Shown here piece by piece: positions 27,001 to 38,386 of a stretch of DNA of 64,000 nt. The notes under the pieces were generated by a model that saw only the letters and a list, made by a program, of their open reading frames with translations, was not told the DNA's origin and ran no database searches. Every line of letters begins with the position of its first letter. Position 1 is the stretch's first letter. Source of the DNA: Glandiceps talaboti (taxonomy: Eukaryota > Hemichordata > Enteropneusta > Spengelidae); the NCBI RefSeq assembly GCF_964340395.1, contig NC_135554.1:27585092-27649091 (forward strand), written 5' to 3'. The position numbers and the translations under genes were made by a program.

Positions 27001-28692
27001 TTTCATAATAAACATTTCATATCGAACCCTCAGAATACTTCACTATTGTTTCCATTGTCATGGCAATGATGACCCTGGGTCATGCAAGTCTTTTCACTAT
27101 CACAACACTGTTAACTCTTAGAATGCTATACTTGTGTACACACTATCATGGCAATGATGACCCTGGGTCATGCAAGTCTTTCACTATCACAACACTGTTA
27201 ACTCATAGAATGTCATACTAGTGTACACACTATCAAGGTAGGAGGACCCTGGGCCATGCAAGTCTTTTCACTATCACAACACTGTTAACTCTTAGAATGC
27301 TATACTAGTGTACACACTATCAAGACAGTGAGGACCCTGGGCCATGCAAGTCTTTCACTATCACAACACTGTTAACTCTTAGAATGCTATACTAATGTAC
27401 ACACTATCAAGACAGTGAGGACCCTGGGCCATGCAAGTCTTTCACTATCACAACACTGTTAACTCTTAGAATGCTATACTAGTGTACACACTATCAAGGT
27501 AGGAGGACCCTGGGCCATGCAAGACTTAACTAACACAACACACTGTAACTTTTAACCATTAGAATACCATTCCAGTGTTTACACTATTGTGATAATTCAT
27601 ACAATTCAGGTATTGGATAGAAGTTACTGTTGTAATGAGTTACTAACTTATACCATGGACAGGTGGGGGGGGGGGGGGTTCCATGGAGGGGGTTTGACTT
27701 TCATCACTGAAATTAAATGATATGATTATGCCACCAATTTTGATTGAGCTGAGATGTTAGATAAGGGACATCATTATGTTGTCCAACTACATATGTTCTG
27801 AACAATTTGAATGTATGTGTGTTAGAGCCATGTTAAATTCTATTGTGTGGTTGTAATCTTGTTTCCCTACCTTTCTACTATCTAAGACATACTGTACAGA
27901 TGACTTGTAAACTATCATCACAATCTTCACTCTCCTTTTACAATAACTACTCTTTACAGTGGCACAAGAGTGGAGAGGGACTTTGTTGAAGCTCCCTCAC
28001 AGATGTTGGAGAATTGGTGCTGGGAGAAAGAACCACTACAACGCATGTCATCACACTACAAGACCAACATTCCATTACCTGATGACATGATTGACACCTT
28101 AGTAAAAGCTCGTAATGCTAATGCTGGTATTTTCAATCTCAGGCAAATCTTACTTGGTTCCTTTGACCAATCTATACATACATCAGTCAAGGTAAAATGA
28201 CATCGTACTTTTGTCAATAAAAATTGAAATGGCACAAGCTGACTTTATAAGAATCTCTAGTCAGGTGAAAAAATGTACATGACAGTTTGATTACCTATAA
28301 TTCTATTATAATGTTAATGTCAATTCTGGCCTTAAATTTCAGTAGCTTTGTTAGCTTAGTTGAAGTGTTTCATCAACTTTTAGTATTCACATACTAAAAT
28401 AGGTTATCAGAGGATTCTGAGCTTGTGTTATGTCGTGGGGTATAATATGTTCTGTGACAAACAATTAAAGGTTAGATATACCTTGGTATGTAAATACTTC
28501 AAGTAGCAGAAATACTGTGTGATAGCCATTTCTACTGTGCTGCAATGAACCAGCCAGGCCAGGCCAGTGTTAGTTGAACTTTCTTGTTAGTTAGGATAAC
28601 TTGTCTAACAGAAGTGGAGACTTGCTTGTTCACTAAAGAGCCTATAGTATGTTTTAGCCATTCAGCAGTACTAAGCAGAGCAGTGCTATAGG

Positions 28693-28775
<83 letters not shown>

Positions 28776-30348
28776 CTGCAATTGTTCCAAAGAGTTGAAG
28801 CAGCATAGCTGATGATATTTTATTTGATGATTGCGATATGTTCTTGGAATGTAGTTTGTGATTGGTACACAGAGTTTGTTACACAGAATGAGTTCAGCAA
28901 GGTATTTGTCCACAATTCAGTTTATCCACATACACTACTTTTACTATAATTTTATTTCCTAACTTGTAAATGTTGAATTATTGCAGGCAGATACTAAGAG
29001 TATATATGCCAAGTTGTCAGATGAAATACTTGGTATTCCTGCCACCCCTGGGACTAACATGTGTGCCTCCTTTGGTCATCTAGCTGACGGCTATGATGCA
29101 CAGTACTATGGTTACCTTGTAAGTAACTACTACATTTTTTCATTGACCTTATCACTTGATAATATTCCACTATCAGCTATGTGTTCTCAATTTGTGGGAA
29201 AGTAGTCAATTATAGCCGAGTAGACTTGTATTTTCTGGGACAAGTACTTCAATCATACTGTATAATAATTTTGTTCCGTTTAGTTCTTGTACTGTAAATT
29301 TAGCCTTAGTTTTATTGGAGCCACTTTTCATACAAAAATGCACAAAGTTGATTCACTTTTGTGTAAAGGTTTATTCTTTGAAATCATTTAACTTGTTCAT
29401 ATAAAGAATGTATTTAGAACAACTATCTAGAATAAGACCATTGTACACCAGAGTAGTTGTAAAGTTTAGAGAAATTATCAATAAACATTGAAGAAATTGT
29501 TTCCGTTTTAATTTCACTACAGTGGAGTGAAGTGTTTTGCATGGACATGTTCTATTCCCGCTTCAAGAAAGAAGGTATTATGGATCGTAAAGTTGGTATG
29601 GATTACAGAAGATATATTTTGGAACCAGGTGGTTCAATGGTAAGTTGTCAGTGAAGGGTGGTGGAGGGGTGGGGTGGGATGGTTGGGTTGAAGGGATGGT
29701 ATAAAACAATCTGAATTAGAGGCATGCAATTGCAAATCCATGAATGGCAGTTACCCATTACTAGTGCTGTACAAACACCTACACCCTCTTATATATCCCT
29801 ACCTTGATGTATTACTTAGGCCTAATAAAAAAAATGTGTGGTTCCGTTTACGCTCAATTTTAGAATTTCAATTTATTTTATTTTACTTTTTTTCAGTGTG
29901 AGTGTCTAGTTCAGGTTTTCCATTGTTTTCCAAATGGTCTCTCAGTGTTGTTATTTCTTCCTATCAGATGTACAGCCATTACAGATTGGTAGAACTGTTT
30001 TAGAGTGTCTTTTTAAGTTGATGGCAGTTTCCGCATCCACTATTTCTCATTAGACTTCACAATTTTTGCGATTTTATTATTTTTTTCTTGAATACGTAAA
30101 AAAAGTTTAGGGTCAGCAGTGAAAAGCTAGGTGGGGTTGGGTAACCGGAACCAAACAATTATTTTTAGGCCTTACCAGGCTTTACATTGTGGGCATGTTT
30201 AATAGTTAGAAATTGTTATCAGAAAAATGCATTTCATATTTCTATATGTTTACTTTTGCAGGATGCCATTGATATGCTGAAGAATTTCTTGGGCAGAGAA
30301 CCCTCTCAGGATGCATTCCTACTCAGCAAAGGACTAAGATTAGGGTGA
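15096..30348 (+). CDS. THOP1: Thimet-oligopeptidase-like M3 metallopeptidase (5' end missing)
   Basis: Exons: 15096-15235, 17949-18067, 18653-18784, 19226-19263, 22090-22202, 22673-22727, 23441-23605, 24124-24285, 24516-24581, 25189-25401, one of 25841-25914 or 26800-26873, 27960-28191, 28987-29118, 29523-29639, 30262-30348. All junctions are GT-AG and the joined frame is open, giving 614 residues before TGA. The protein matches vertebrate thimet oligopeptidase throughout ([29 protein letters not shown]-like, [33 protein letters not shown]). This family is a zinc endopeptidase that cleaves short peptides, usually in the cytosol. Ligands visible: HEFGH at residues 407-411 and Glu 436, 29 residues after the first His, as in the family. 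The C-terminus is about ten residues shorter than human TOP. About 66 N-terminal residues are missing, so their exons lie upstream or were not recognised. It resembles TOP more than the paralogue neurolysin (EAPSQ rather than EVPSQ). Confidence 0.95.
19264..19386 (+). repeat. 23-bp repeat starting at a splice donor
   Basis: Five copies of a 23-bp unit (core accatagatactgatatcaa) begin within a few bases of the GT donor at 19264 of the small 38-bp exon 19226-19263. Each unit carries aagtaacc, a weak copy of the donor context. Confidence 0.85.
20870..21180. repeat. Degenerate short repeats in an intron
   Basis: Several imperfect copies of a segment of about 45 bp with the cores ttgaacccagacatac and cattttaatgcccc, spaced irregularly. 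It lies in the 2.8-kb intron before exon 22090-22202. I see no exon here. Confidence 0.6.
23591..23980 (+). repeat. Tandem copies of an exon end plus its splice donor
   Basis: The last 15 bases of exon 23441-23605 (tataagaaggaagag) with the donor gtatgtg and about 115 bp of intron are repeated: copies start at 23591, 23709 and 23842. The last two periods differ from the first by a roughly 15-bp insertion (agcagtcactgac). The two extra donors, at 23724 and 23857, are intact in sequence. Using them would read through an in-frame stop at about 23711. Confidence 0.9.
24944..25090. repeat. CACAT/CACAC pentanucleotide tract
   Basis: Irregular (CATCA/CACCA)n tract in the intron ahead of exon 25189-25401, about 100 bp before its acceptor. 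The His/Thr-rich open frames here are products of the tract. Confidence 0.92.
25841..25914 (+). CDS. Peptidase active-site exon, variant 1 (HEFGH)
   Basis: A 74-bp exon, entry phase 0, ending with two bases of a split codon. It encodes [13 protein letters not shown] followed by [11 protein letters not shown] and a split Ser. Acceptor: atcattgcag; donor: cag|gtactc. It carries both zinc-binding His residues and the catalytic Glu of the M3 family. The tail HQIC is like vertebrate TOP and neurolysin, so this copy looks ancestral. It alternates with the exon at 26800. Confidence 0.93.
26800..26873 (+). CDS. Peptidase active-site exon, variant 2 (HEFGH)
   Basis: A second exon of exactly 74 bp with the same phases, 885 bp after the first. 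It encodes the identical [13 protein letters not shown], then [11 protein letters not shown] and a split Ser. Nine of the first thirteen codons differ from variant 1, all synonymously, which implies age and purifying selection, not a recent copy or assembly error. Acceptor: gtgtttttttag; donor: cag|gtcagt. Using both copies or neither breaks the frame, so I infer mutually exclusive splicing. Confidence 0.9.
27040..27545. repeat. About 87-bp tandem repeat, about six copies
   Basis: Head-to-tail units with the cores actatcacaacactgttaact and gaccctgggccatgcaag, in the intron between variant active-site exon 2 and exon 27960-28191. A poly-G run follows at about 27664-27677. Confidence 0.88.
27960..28191 (+). 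CDS. Peptidase exon with the third zinc ligand
   Basis: A 232-bp exon that completes the split codon from either active-site exon (ag+t = Ser) and continues [15 protein letters not shown]. The Glu of FVEAP is the third zinc ligand by family knowledge. This exon also holds the premature stops met in the wrong frames: TGA at 28088 if both active-site exons are included, and TGA at 27987 if both are skipped. Confidence 0.92.
28699..28774. repeat. (ATTG)n microsatellite
   Basis: About nineteen perfect tetranucleotide units in the intron before exon 28987-29118. Confidence 0.97.
28987..29118 (+). CDS. Peptidase exon with the substrate-binding Tyr loop
   Basis: A 44-codon exon, phase 0 at both ends, with ATPGTNM and the conserved [16 protein letters not shown]. 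In TOP the His and the Tyr residues of this segment contact substrate and stabilise the transition state. All are present here (His 534; Tyr 539, 543 and 546 in the visible protein), so the enzyme is predicted to be active. Confidence 0.92.
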
Positions 30349-30965
30349 TTGTTATACGGAATCACAGACACATGTCCACATAATGATATGGACAGGTTAC
30401 TATGTACCCTAATTGGTGCAAGCTATATAAAGATACACGGATTGTAGGTTAGCATGTGTGTCTTTCTCAGAGAGATAGGTCTAGTGTTTTTGCTGTGCTT
30501 TTCTCTAAATGCTTTTTTTTCAGATAATATTGATTTATATAGATTTCTGTTGATTAACCAAAATATGACCATAACATAAACTTATACTGCTCTTAATATT
30601 AACCCGAATCTTGATGCAGTGTGCTTCTCAGAAAATTGTAGAAGAATGAGAAATTCACATAAAAACAACATTGTGTTGTAATTTTCTCTATGATTACAAA
30701 GAAATCTGTGACAGATTTCAATGTATGGATACTTGAAATGGATGGATATGAATGTAAAAATAAATAAAATGGATGGATGGTCTGTGTATGTATAAGAAGC
30801 ACTATTGCTATCATCTGCTTAAAATCATATCATTATAGTTTGTATTTTTCATTTTATTATTTCTATGTGATGGAAACAGTTTGAAAAGTTTAATTTTGTA
30901 ATTTATGTTATTCAATTTCTATTATTTTGATTCTTGATTAATAAATAATGATACATATATATATA
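30349..30965 (+). other. 3' UTR of the peptidase gene with poly(A) signals
   Basis: After TGA (30346-30348) the sequence has AATAAA hexamers at 30759-30764, 30763-30768 and 30940-30945. The last two lie in an AT-rich context typical of a 3' end. The tract atatatat at about 30957-30969 follows. I cannot tell which signal is used. Confidence 0.6.
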
Positions 30966-31034
30966 TATGACATAATTCTGTTTATTTATTGATGAGTTAT
31001 TAGCTTTATACACGCAAACCATCACTATTCCTGG

Positions 31035-31134
31035 AAAAAAGGGAGACATAAATCCAAGCTTTTAATGCAGAAGTTACCTTTCTCTTATTCCTGGTCATCA
31101 ACTTGCAAGTTAGGTGATGATGTCTCCCCTTTTT
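31035..31134. repeat. Imperfect inverted repeat, 15-bp arms
   Basis: Left arm aaaaaagggagacat (31035-31049), right arm atgtctccccttttt (31120-31134), about 70 bp apart. Could be a small foldback or MITE remnant; no target-site duplication was recognised. Confidence 0.55.
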
Positions 31135-31329
31135 AAGAGGTGGACTCTTCCACGGTCAGAAAACAATGGCTTTATACCATAACAATGATCTGTAGGGATT
31201 TTTAGAAAACAAATATAGGGTTCATAACACTCAGGAATTATCAGTATCTGCATGTCTATTGTTTTGATGTTTTACTGAATGAATAGACAGTCTTTAGAAA
31301 ATATCCAATGCATTATTCATCATAAACTC

Positions 31330-32179
31330 TCTAGCTGCATGCTGTTAGACCTTGGACGTAGTCTAGCTGTTAGACCTTGGACTTAGTCTAGCTGTTAGAC
31401 CTTGGACTTAGTCTAGCTGTTAGACCTCGTGCTTAGTCTAGCTGTTAGACCTTGGGCTTAGTCTAGCTGTTAGACCTTGGGCATGGTCTAGCTGTTAGAC
31501 CTTGGACGTAGTCTAGCTGTTAGACCTCATGCCTAGTCTAGCTGTTAGACATTGGACGTAGTCTAGCTGTTAGACCTCGTGCCTAGTCTAGCTGTTAGAC
31601 CTTGGGCTTAGTCTAGCTGTTAGACCTTGGACTTAGTCTAGCTGTTAGACCTTGGACTTAGTCTAGCTGTTAGACCTTGGGCTTAGTCTAGCTGTTAGAC
31701 CTTGGACTTAGTCTAGCTGTTAGACCTCATGCTTAGTCTAGCTGTTAGATCTCTGACTTAGTGTAGCTGTTAGACCTTGTGCCTAGTCTAGCTATTAGAC
31801 CTTGACTTAGTCTAGCTGTTAGACCTTGACTTAGTCTAGCTATTAGACCTTGTGCCTAGTCTAGCTATTAGACCTTGACTTAGTCTAGCTGTTAGACCTT
31901 GACTTAGTCTAGCTGTTAGATCTGTGACTTAGTCTAGCTGTTAGACTTTGGACTTAGTCTAGCTGTTAGATCGCTGACTTAGTCTAGCTGTTGGACTTTG
32001 GACTTAGTCTAGCTGTTAGACTTTGGACTTAGTCTAGCTGTTAGACCTTGACTTAGTCTAGCTGTTAGACCTTGGGCTTAGTCTAGCTGTTAGACCTTGA
32101 CTTAGTCTAGCTGTTAGACCTTTGGCTTAGTCTAGCTGTTAGACCTTGGGCTTAGTCTAGCTGTTAGACCTTGGGCTTA
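31330..32179. repeat. 25-bp minisatellite, about 34 copies
   Basis: Head-to-tail units of 25 bp (some 24) with the core gtctagctgttagacctt and a variable part (ggacttag, gggcttag, cgtgccta, gacttag). Each unit carries the palindrome tctaga-like tctagct and agct. Intergenic, about 1 kb past the peptidase gene. Confidence 0.94.
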
Positions 32180-33720
32180 CTTCTGAAAGGTGCAATCGAG
32201 GGTGAACAATCTCCCTCACTAGTAACCTTTGGTCACCTTCACAGTGAGCACAATAGTGTGACGGGTCTAGCAGCAAGGCTATATACAAGGTAGAACAAGT
32301 GATATCCAGGCCAAAACTCCAAAACAAGGCATGGTCATTCATAGTACTGTATCATGTTATTTAAGACTTGGTTAGTGTAACGTGATATCTTGTATATTAA
32401 ACAGTGGATGGATACAAAGCTAAAGTTATTATGTTTTGGTATCATATTTAGTCCTACCTTTGGATCACAGTCATAGCCATCACCATAGTTATTTGTGTTT
32501 ATCTTTGAGTATGAACCACAAATGTTGCATTGTTGAATATAAACAGGTAAGCATTGCAAACTAACTTCCAACAAATTTGAATTTGAATATGTATGTATGG
32601 AAAGGATGCAAATAATGTGATCCAAAATATCAATGTTTTCTCTTTAAAAGTCTTCTTCCTGTCTCTCTGATATCAAATTGTCTGTAGTTGTGTTGTTCAA
32701 GTCTCAGTAAATGTGTGCCTCATGAATGTAGCCAATATTAATGTCTTGTCATGTTTTTCACACTGTACTAACAGTGTATCACTTCAAGCTGTCAAACTTA
32801 TAGGGGCTCTTCAATGACAGTGCCATACCTCTCATGGACATTGGAGAGAACGTTTACAAATGTGTAGTCGTTTACAATTTATGTACAACTGTGTATCACA
32901 TGAATAGTAAAGATACAATCATGCCTTTCTTCCAATGTTTTCTAATTATCAATATTCAAGCAAAGTTCTTTTCTGCAGTGTACAAGTAATCACAGATACT
33001 GAATTAGGAAGTAACACACTTTCAGAGACAAAAACAAATATCAAGACAAAATTGGATTGAAATTGTTAAAAACTATTAAAATCAGGCAAAAGAGGTCTTT
33101 AAACTACAAGTTTCTTAAAACTCAATGACAAGTTTCTACCGTATTTACAAATTATTAAAGTCTGCACAAGCAAAAAGCAAAACAAAACAAGGATGTGACA
33201 AATTTAGCTTCAGTGCATTGATATGAATTGATTTGATACTTCCAGTAAGATGGCAAATCGAATAAAAAAGGGCAACCCAACATATCAAATCCAGACACAA
33301 GGATGTAAGCATTACTGGGACAAGCCATTAAAGAAGCAAGTCCACTTGTTATCAAAGAGTACCAATATTTACACATGTGATGATGGGCTCTTACATAACA
33401 CAAGTAAACAGTGTAGTTCACAGCGTAAGATCATTTCTAAGGAGTGGGTCAATTGAGGCAAACCTTATCTCCGTCTTATATCAGTTGTTATCAATTTATT
33501 AGGCTATTATAAGTAACACTACAAACAGCTTTAGAGATGCAAACAACTTTTATGACACCCGTTTTCGTCAGGCAAGCCCGCGGGTTTGTTGCACTTGGAC
33601 CGTTAATGGCTTGTGAATGTCATGGGCTAGATGTGTCCAATTATCGTGGTCTGTAAAAAAAGGAAAGAAAAGGGAATCTGGTTTCATGAGAAATCTTTTG
33701 ATACAACACCTCGGTTCTCT
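32180..33720. other. No gene seen
   Basis: Unique sequence with no domain-bearing frame or exon that I can support on either strand. The open frames at 32157-32342, 32335-32625 and 33155-33421 (minus strand) and 33250-33456 (plus strand) show no recognisable family. Confidence 0.45.
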
Positions 33721-33721
33721 G

Positions 33722-35445
33722 TTATCAAACCCCAGTTCTCTGCTATGGCATGTTGTAAGGCCCACTTCATAAGGAATGTTTTGATACCAGATATCAGACC
33801 CCAGTTCTCTGCTATGGCATGTTGTAAGGCCCACTTCATAAGGAATGTTTTGATACCAGATATCAGACCCCAGTTCTCTGCTATGGCATGTTGTAAGGAC
33901 CACTTCATAAGGAATGTTTTGATACCAGATATCAGACCCCAGTTCTCTGCTATGGCATGTTGTAAGGCCCACTTCACAAGGAATGTTTTGATACCAGATA
34001 TCAGACCCCAGTTCCCTGTTATGGCATGTTGTAAGGCCCACTTCATAAACAATGTTTTGATACCAGATATCAGACCCCAGTTCTCTGTTATGGCATGTTG
34101 TAAGGACCACTTCATAAGGAATGTTTTGATACCAGATATCAGACCCCAGTTCTCTGCTATCGCATGTTGTAAGGCCCACTTCACAAGGAATGTTTTGATA
34201 CCAGATATCAGACCCCAGTTCCCTGTTATGGCATGTTGTAAGGCCCACTTCATAAACAATGTTTTGATACCAGATATCAGACCCCAGTTCTCTGCTATCG
34301 CATGTTGTAAGGCCCACTTCATAAGGAATGTTTTGATACCAGATATCAGACCCCAGTTCCCTGTTATGGCATGTTGTAAGGCCCACTTCATAAACAATGT
34401 TTTGATACCAGATATCAGACCCCAGTTCTCTGCTATCGCATGTTGTAAGGCCCACTTCACAAGGAATGTTTTGATACCAGATATCAGACCCCAGTTCCCT
34501 GTTATGGCATGTTGTAAGGCCCACTTCATAAACAATGTTTTGATACCAGATATCAGACCCCAGTTCTCTGTTATGGCATGTTGTAAGGCCCACTTCACAA
34601 GGAATGTTTTGATACCAGATATCAGACCCCAGTTCTCTGTTATGGCATGTTGTAAGGCCCACTTCATAAGGAATGTTTTGATACCAGATATCAGGCCCCA
34701 GTTCTCTGCTATGGCATGTTGTAAGGCCCACTTCACAAGGAATGTTTTGATACCAGATATCAGACCCCAGTTCTCTGCTATGGCATGTTGTAAGGCCCAC
34801 TTCACAAGGAATGTTTTGATACCAGATATCAGACCCCAGTTCTCTGCTATCGCATGTTGTAAGGCCCACTTCACAAGGAATGTTTTGATACCAGATATCA
34901 GGCCCCAGTTCTCTGCTATGGCATGTTGTAAGGCCCACTTCACAAGGAATGTTTTGATACCAGATATCAGACCCCAGTTCTCTGCTATGGCATGTTGTAA
35001 GGCCCACTTCACAAGGAATGTTTTGATACCAGATATCAGACCACAGTTCTCTGCTATGGCATGTTGTAAGGCCCACTTCATAAGGAATGTTTTGATACCA
35101 GATATCAGGCCCCAGTTCTCTGCTATGGCATGTTGTAAGGACCACTTCATAAGGAATGTTTTGATACCAGATATCAGACCCCAGTTCTCTGCTATGGCAT
35201 GTTGTAAGGCCCACTTCATAAGGAATGTTTTGATACCAGATATCAGACCACAGTTCTCTGCTATGGCATGTTGTAAGGCCCACTTCATAAGGAATATTTT
35301 GATACCAGATATCAGACCCCAGTTCTCTGCTATGGCATGTTGTAAGGCCCACTTCACAAGGAATGTTTTGATACCAGATATCAGGCCCCAGTTCTCTGCT
35401 ATCGCATGTTGTAAGGCCCACTTCATAAGGAATGTTTTGGCTGCT
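33722..35445. repeat. 69-bp minisatellite, 25 copies, open in three frames
   Basis: Highly homogeneous 69-bp units, first at about 33732 and last at about 35390, with the cores gcatgttgtaaggcccactt and ttgataccagatatcagacc. Sixty-nine is 23 codons, and the unit lacks stops in one plus and two minus frames, so open frames of 612, 638 and 580 codons result. The frames enter the array through ordinary flanking sequence, the encoded units have no known fold, and both strands are equally open. I therefore treat this as non-coding. Copies 5 to 12 alternate between two variants (ccctgttatgg...ataaacaat and tctgctatcg...acaaggaat), a local 138-bp higher-order repeat. Confidence 0.93.
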
Positions 35446-36409
35446 GCTGTTACGGTGAATTTTATTTGAGAGAAAAGAATACATTGGAAATATATTTAGC
35501 CTCAGAAAGAAATATCTGCCTTTACCAGAACATAAATGTGACTATCTAAAGAGATATTATTATATGGAACCACAGCCAAGGAATAGAATCTGTAATAGAA
35601 CCACACTGAATGTTTCAGTGTTTCCAAGGATCTTGTTGGCATGTATACAGTCTTTCATGTCATTGTTTTTCAATTTTGTTTTGTGGAATTTTCTCTGCCC
35701 GATATTATACTAGGTGTCTACTTTATTATTCTCTAGTATTCAGGAAATATGTGTAAAATGAAAAAAATATTTGTGCAAGAATTATCTTTCAAATTTCTGC
35801 ATGTTTTGAAGATAATTTATGCATAAGATTGTACGTTTTCTAAATAATTTACATACGTATTGTCAAGATGGTGTACTCATTATTACAAACCAGACTTTGT
35901 GATGTAACATTTGCATATTTTCAATATGTAGGGTATACATGTATACATTAGCATATTTTCAATATGTAGGATATATATATATATATATGTATGACGTTAT
36001 AGATTGCATACTTTTCTCTTCTTTCCTTCACTTTGTCCACTACTCAAAACTTGCAGGGATAAACCCCCTTTGTCTTTGCCAGTCATGAACGAACGAACGA
36101 ATGAATGAATGAATGAATGAGCAAATGGATGAATGAACAAATAAATGAATGAAACCTATGGTACAACTACAAAACAATAGTAGATGATACTGGTTATGTG
36201 CTTATATTTTTTCTCCCATCGAGAAATTATCACTGTATATTTTTGTATTGAATTCTTTTGCAGTTTTTTGGATAAGAATATTTATTAACAAGTCACAGTG
36301 TATGATTTGCTTTAAAGCCCGACAATATGGAAATAAAATGGCAACTTTGCAATATGTCGTTCGTGATCTCCATTGTATCTTCCAGTGTACAATTATAAAC
36401 TAATTCTAA
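35446..36409. other. No gene seen; short GAAT microsatellite
   Basis: AT-rich intergenic sequence. A duplicated motif of about 30 bp (gcatattttcaatatgtagg) lies around 35912-35970, followed by an AT run, and a (GAAT)n tract at about 36088-36155. No exon supported. Confidence 0.5.
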
Positions 36410-37370
36410 TTAACTTTGAGATTTGACTTTGAACTTGATCTTCAGGATCAATTATCAAAATCTAGCCAATTCTTGCCTATCACAGACACATTGTAGTATT
36501 TATTTGTTGCCAATTCCTTTTAAATCATGTTCAAAATAACCATATACAACGATTACTATAAGTACTCATATCACTCTTTACTGAATGGCGGCCATATTTG
36601 AAAGAACAATTAATATATTAGTGCATAACCACGGTAACCTGAGTATCCAGAGACTCCATACAAGTGTCTAACCCCATATGACCACATGCAAGTTTACTTA
36701 CTTTACCCTTGATCGTGACCTTAAGGGTAAAATCGTTCTGGCATAGTGCAGACAAATGTCAACCTAGCATTTATGTGCGGCCAAAGTCATGTCAAAAGGG
36801 TAATGCAGAACAAGAGAAACATACGCATGTCGTACTTTTTTGATGTCCATATAACTATTTACTAAATGGTAGCCATAATTGTGAACAATCATGATTTACA
36901 ACTCAAAATTTTAATACACAGAGATTACAGTCAAGTGTCTATTGCCATATGTTTAGGTGTAAACTTTTTATGAGACTTTGACCTTGGCTTTGACCTTCAG
37001 GGTGAATTATCGAAATCCGGTTAATTCCTGCATATAATAATACTTGATTTTATAGGGCTTTCCCATTTGTGCTAACATCGCTTTAATTATAATTATTACC
37101 CCCAGCACGGATCTATAGCACAGTCGCGGTTCAAATCTCGCCCAAGGACTTTAGCCACTCAGAAACAAACGGCAGCGATGGGGCTCGAACCGGTTAACCT
37201 GCAACCTGCAGATACCAAGCCGGCCAGTCTAACCATTCGCTCCCACAATCTGAAACCTGCAGATACCAAGCCGGCCACTCTAACCATTCGCCCATCCTGA
37301 CTCCATATCACAGGCGCATTTTAGTATTTTTATTTGTTGTCACCAATATCTTTTAAAATGATGTCACTAT
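36410..37370. repeat. Dispersed-type repeat, two copies, one interrupted
   Basis: Two related copies of one element. Copy A, 36414-36535, has tgactttgaacttgatcttc, then cacattgtagtatttatttg, then ccttttaaat. Copy B begins at about 36972 with gactttgaccttggctttga and resumes at about 37308 with gcgcattttagtatttttat. Between 37030 and 37308 copy B holds foreign sequence that includes a tRNA-like block. The stretch between the copies, 36540-36970, has two further related halves (actgaatggcggccat and actaaatggtagccat; tacaagtgtcta and tcaagtgtcta). Confidence 0.65.
37085..37305 (-). mobile_element. tRNA-derived SINE-like insertion
   Basis: On the minus strand the block reads gcgaatggttagactggccg (A-box-like) and, about 35 bases later, ggttcgagcccc, a good pol III B box followed by a sequence like an acceptor arm. 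The A-box part is present twice (about 37205-37240 and 37255-37291). A second B-box-like motif, ggttcaaatctcgccc, lies on the plus strand at about 37125. The acceptor stem does not pair fully, so it is not a functional tRNA gene. It lies inside copy B of the flanking dispersed repeat. Confidence 0.6.
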
Positions 37371-38377
37371 TCGGTCACGTGACATAGGAGTAAAGTATTC
37401 AAGATAGGCATTATATCACTATCAGTTATGAACAACATGGAAGTATAGGGGTGAGCGAGGTAAAATCATTTTGGAAGGGAAGGGTGCGATTCTAACCCCT
37501 ACACACGTGTATGAAACACTATACAAATTGATACTTTACCTAGACTTAGTATGCCAACGTCTGTATTTGAGACAAGGTGAGACTGGCAAATTAAAGAGTC
37601 TTTCTTCGATATCTAAATACCAAGAACGGACACTCTGTTTAACCATTCCTTTATTTAATAAAAAACACATCTGTCGATCATTCATCGCGGTATAAATGTT
37701 CTCCCCGATAGTTTTAATAACGTGTAGTACACATCCAGTGAATTCAATTTTTCACCGGAGTAACATCTGTTTTCCCTCCACGCTAACTTATAAAAATAGT
37801 TGATTTGTTTATTATCACTAAGAAAAATATAATTAGCAAATGGTTTAATGTTTTTTCTTCAGTAACATTTAATTGCAGAATACGGATCGAACTTATTGAA
37901 AATACAATTGTATGCTAAAATGCCAATAGTTACTGTAATTAATATTACTAGTTTTGCTCTTTTACCGATCGATGTAAATATAGCCAAGCTCTCTCTTCAT
38001 TCCTGGGAGACCAGATGTTAGTCTATCCATCAACTGATCAATGCAAAATGTTAAGGAATGTTTACAAACTCCAAAAGTTAACGAGAAATCGATATCCATC
38101 AATAACTATATAAAATATGTGTATAAGCAAGTAAGATATGATAACAATGAACAAAGAAATTTAGTATTTGTAAGGATATCGATTTTAATGCTTTTCAATT
38201 ACACTGTATGGCATTCTGCTGCCCCAGAATATTTAATGATTATTTGAAACCATGGCAACCCTCTCTAAATGATCATATTGCATATACGAGTTTTCTGCCT
38301 ATGTTACAAAAGGTCATTATATATATATGTATTTAATTATTGGTCGATTACCATAATTCTCCATCACTTTTCACTTC
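37371..38377. other. Intergenic, upstream of the mosaic lectin gene
   Basis: No gene supported. The open frames at 37471-37695 and 38041-38247 (plus strand) have no recognisable domain. This is the likely 5' flank of the following gene. Confidence 0.45.
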
Positions 38378-38386
38378 TATATAAAG
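38378..38386 (+). promoter_or_regulatory. Candidate TATA box
   Basis: tatataaag lies 187 bases upstream of the ATG at 38573. A start about 30 bases downstream would fall near ctcagatca (about 38408), giving a 5' UTR of about 165 bases. That UTR would contain a minimal upstream frame, atg tct tga, at 38442. In such AT-rich DNA the match can be chance. Confidence 0.4.

Noticed and set aside
33568-35484. Very long open frames on both strands (612, 638 and 580 codons)
   Set aside because: They span the 69-bp array, whose period is divisible by three. Both strands are open equally, the repeats encode no known fold, and no splice or start evidence supports any of them.
37150-37260. Functional tRNA gene on the minus strand
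   Set aside because: A B box is present, but the acceptor stem does not pair and the A-box part is duplicated; a SINE-like remnant fits better.
37471-38247. Frames at 37471-37695 and 38041-38247 as first exons of the mosaic gene
   Set aside because: No signal peptide, no matching phase-1 donor seen, and the exon at 38573 fits all requirements better.
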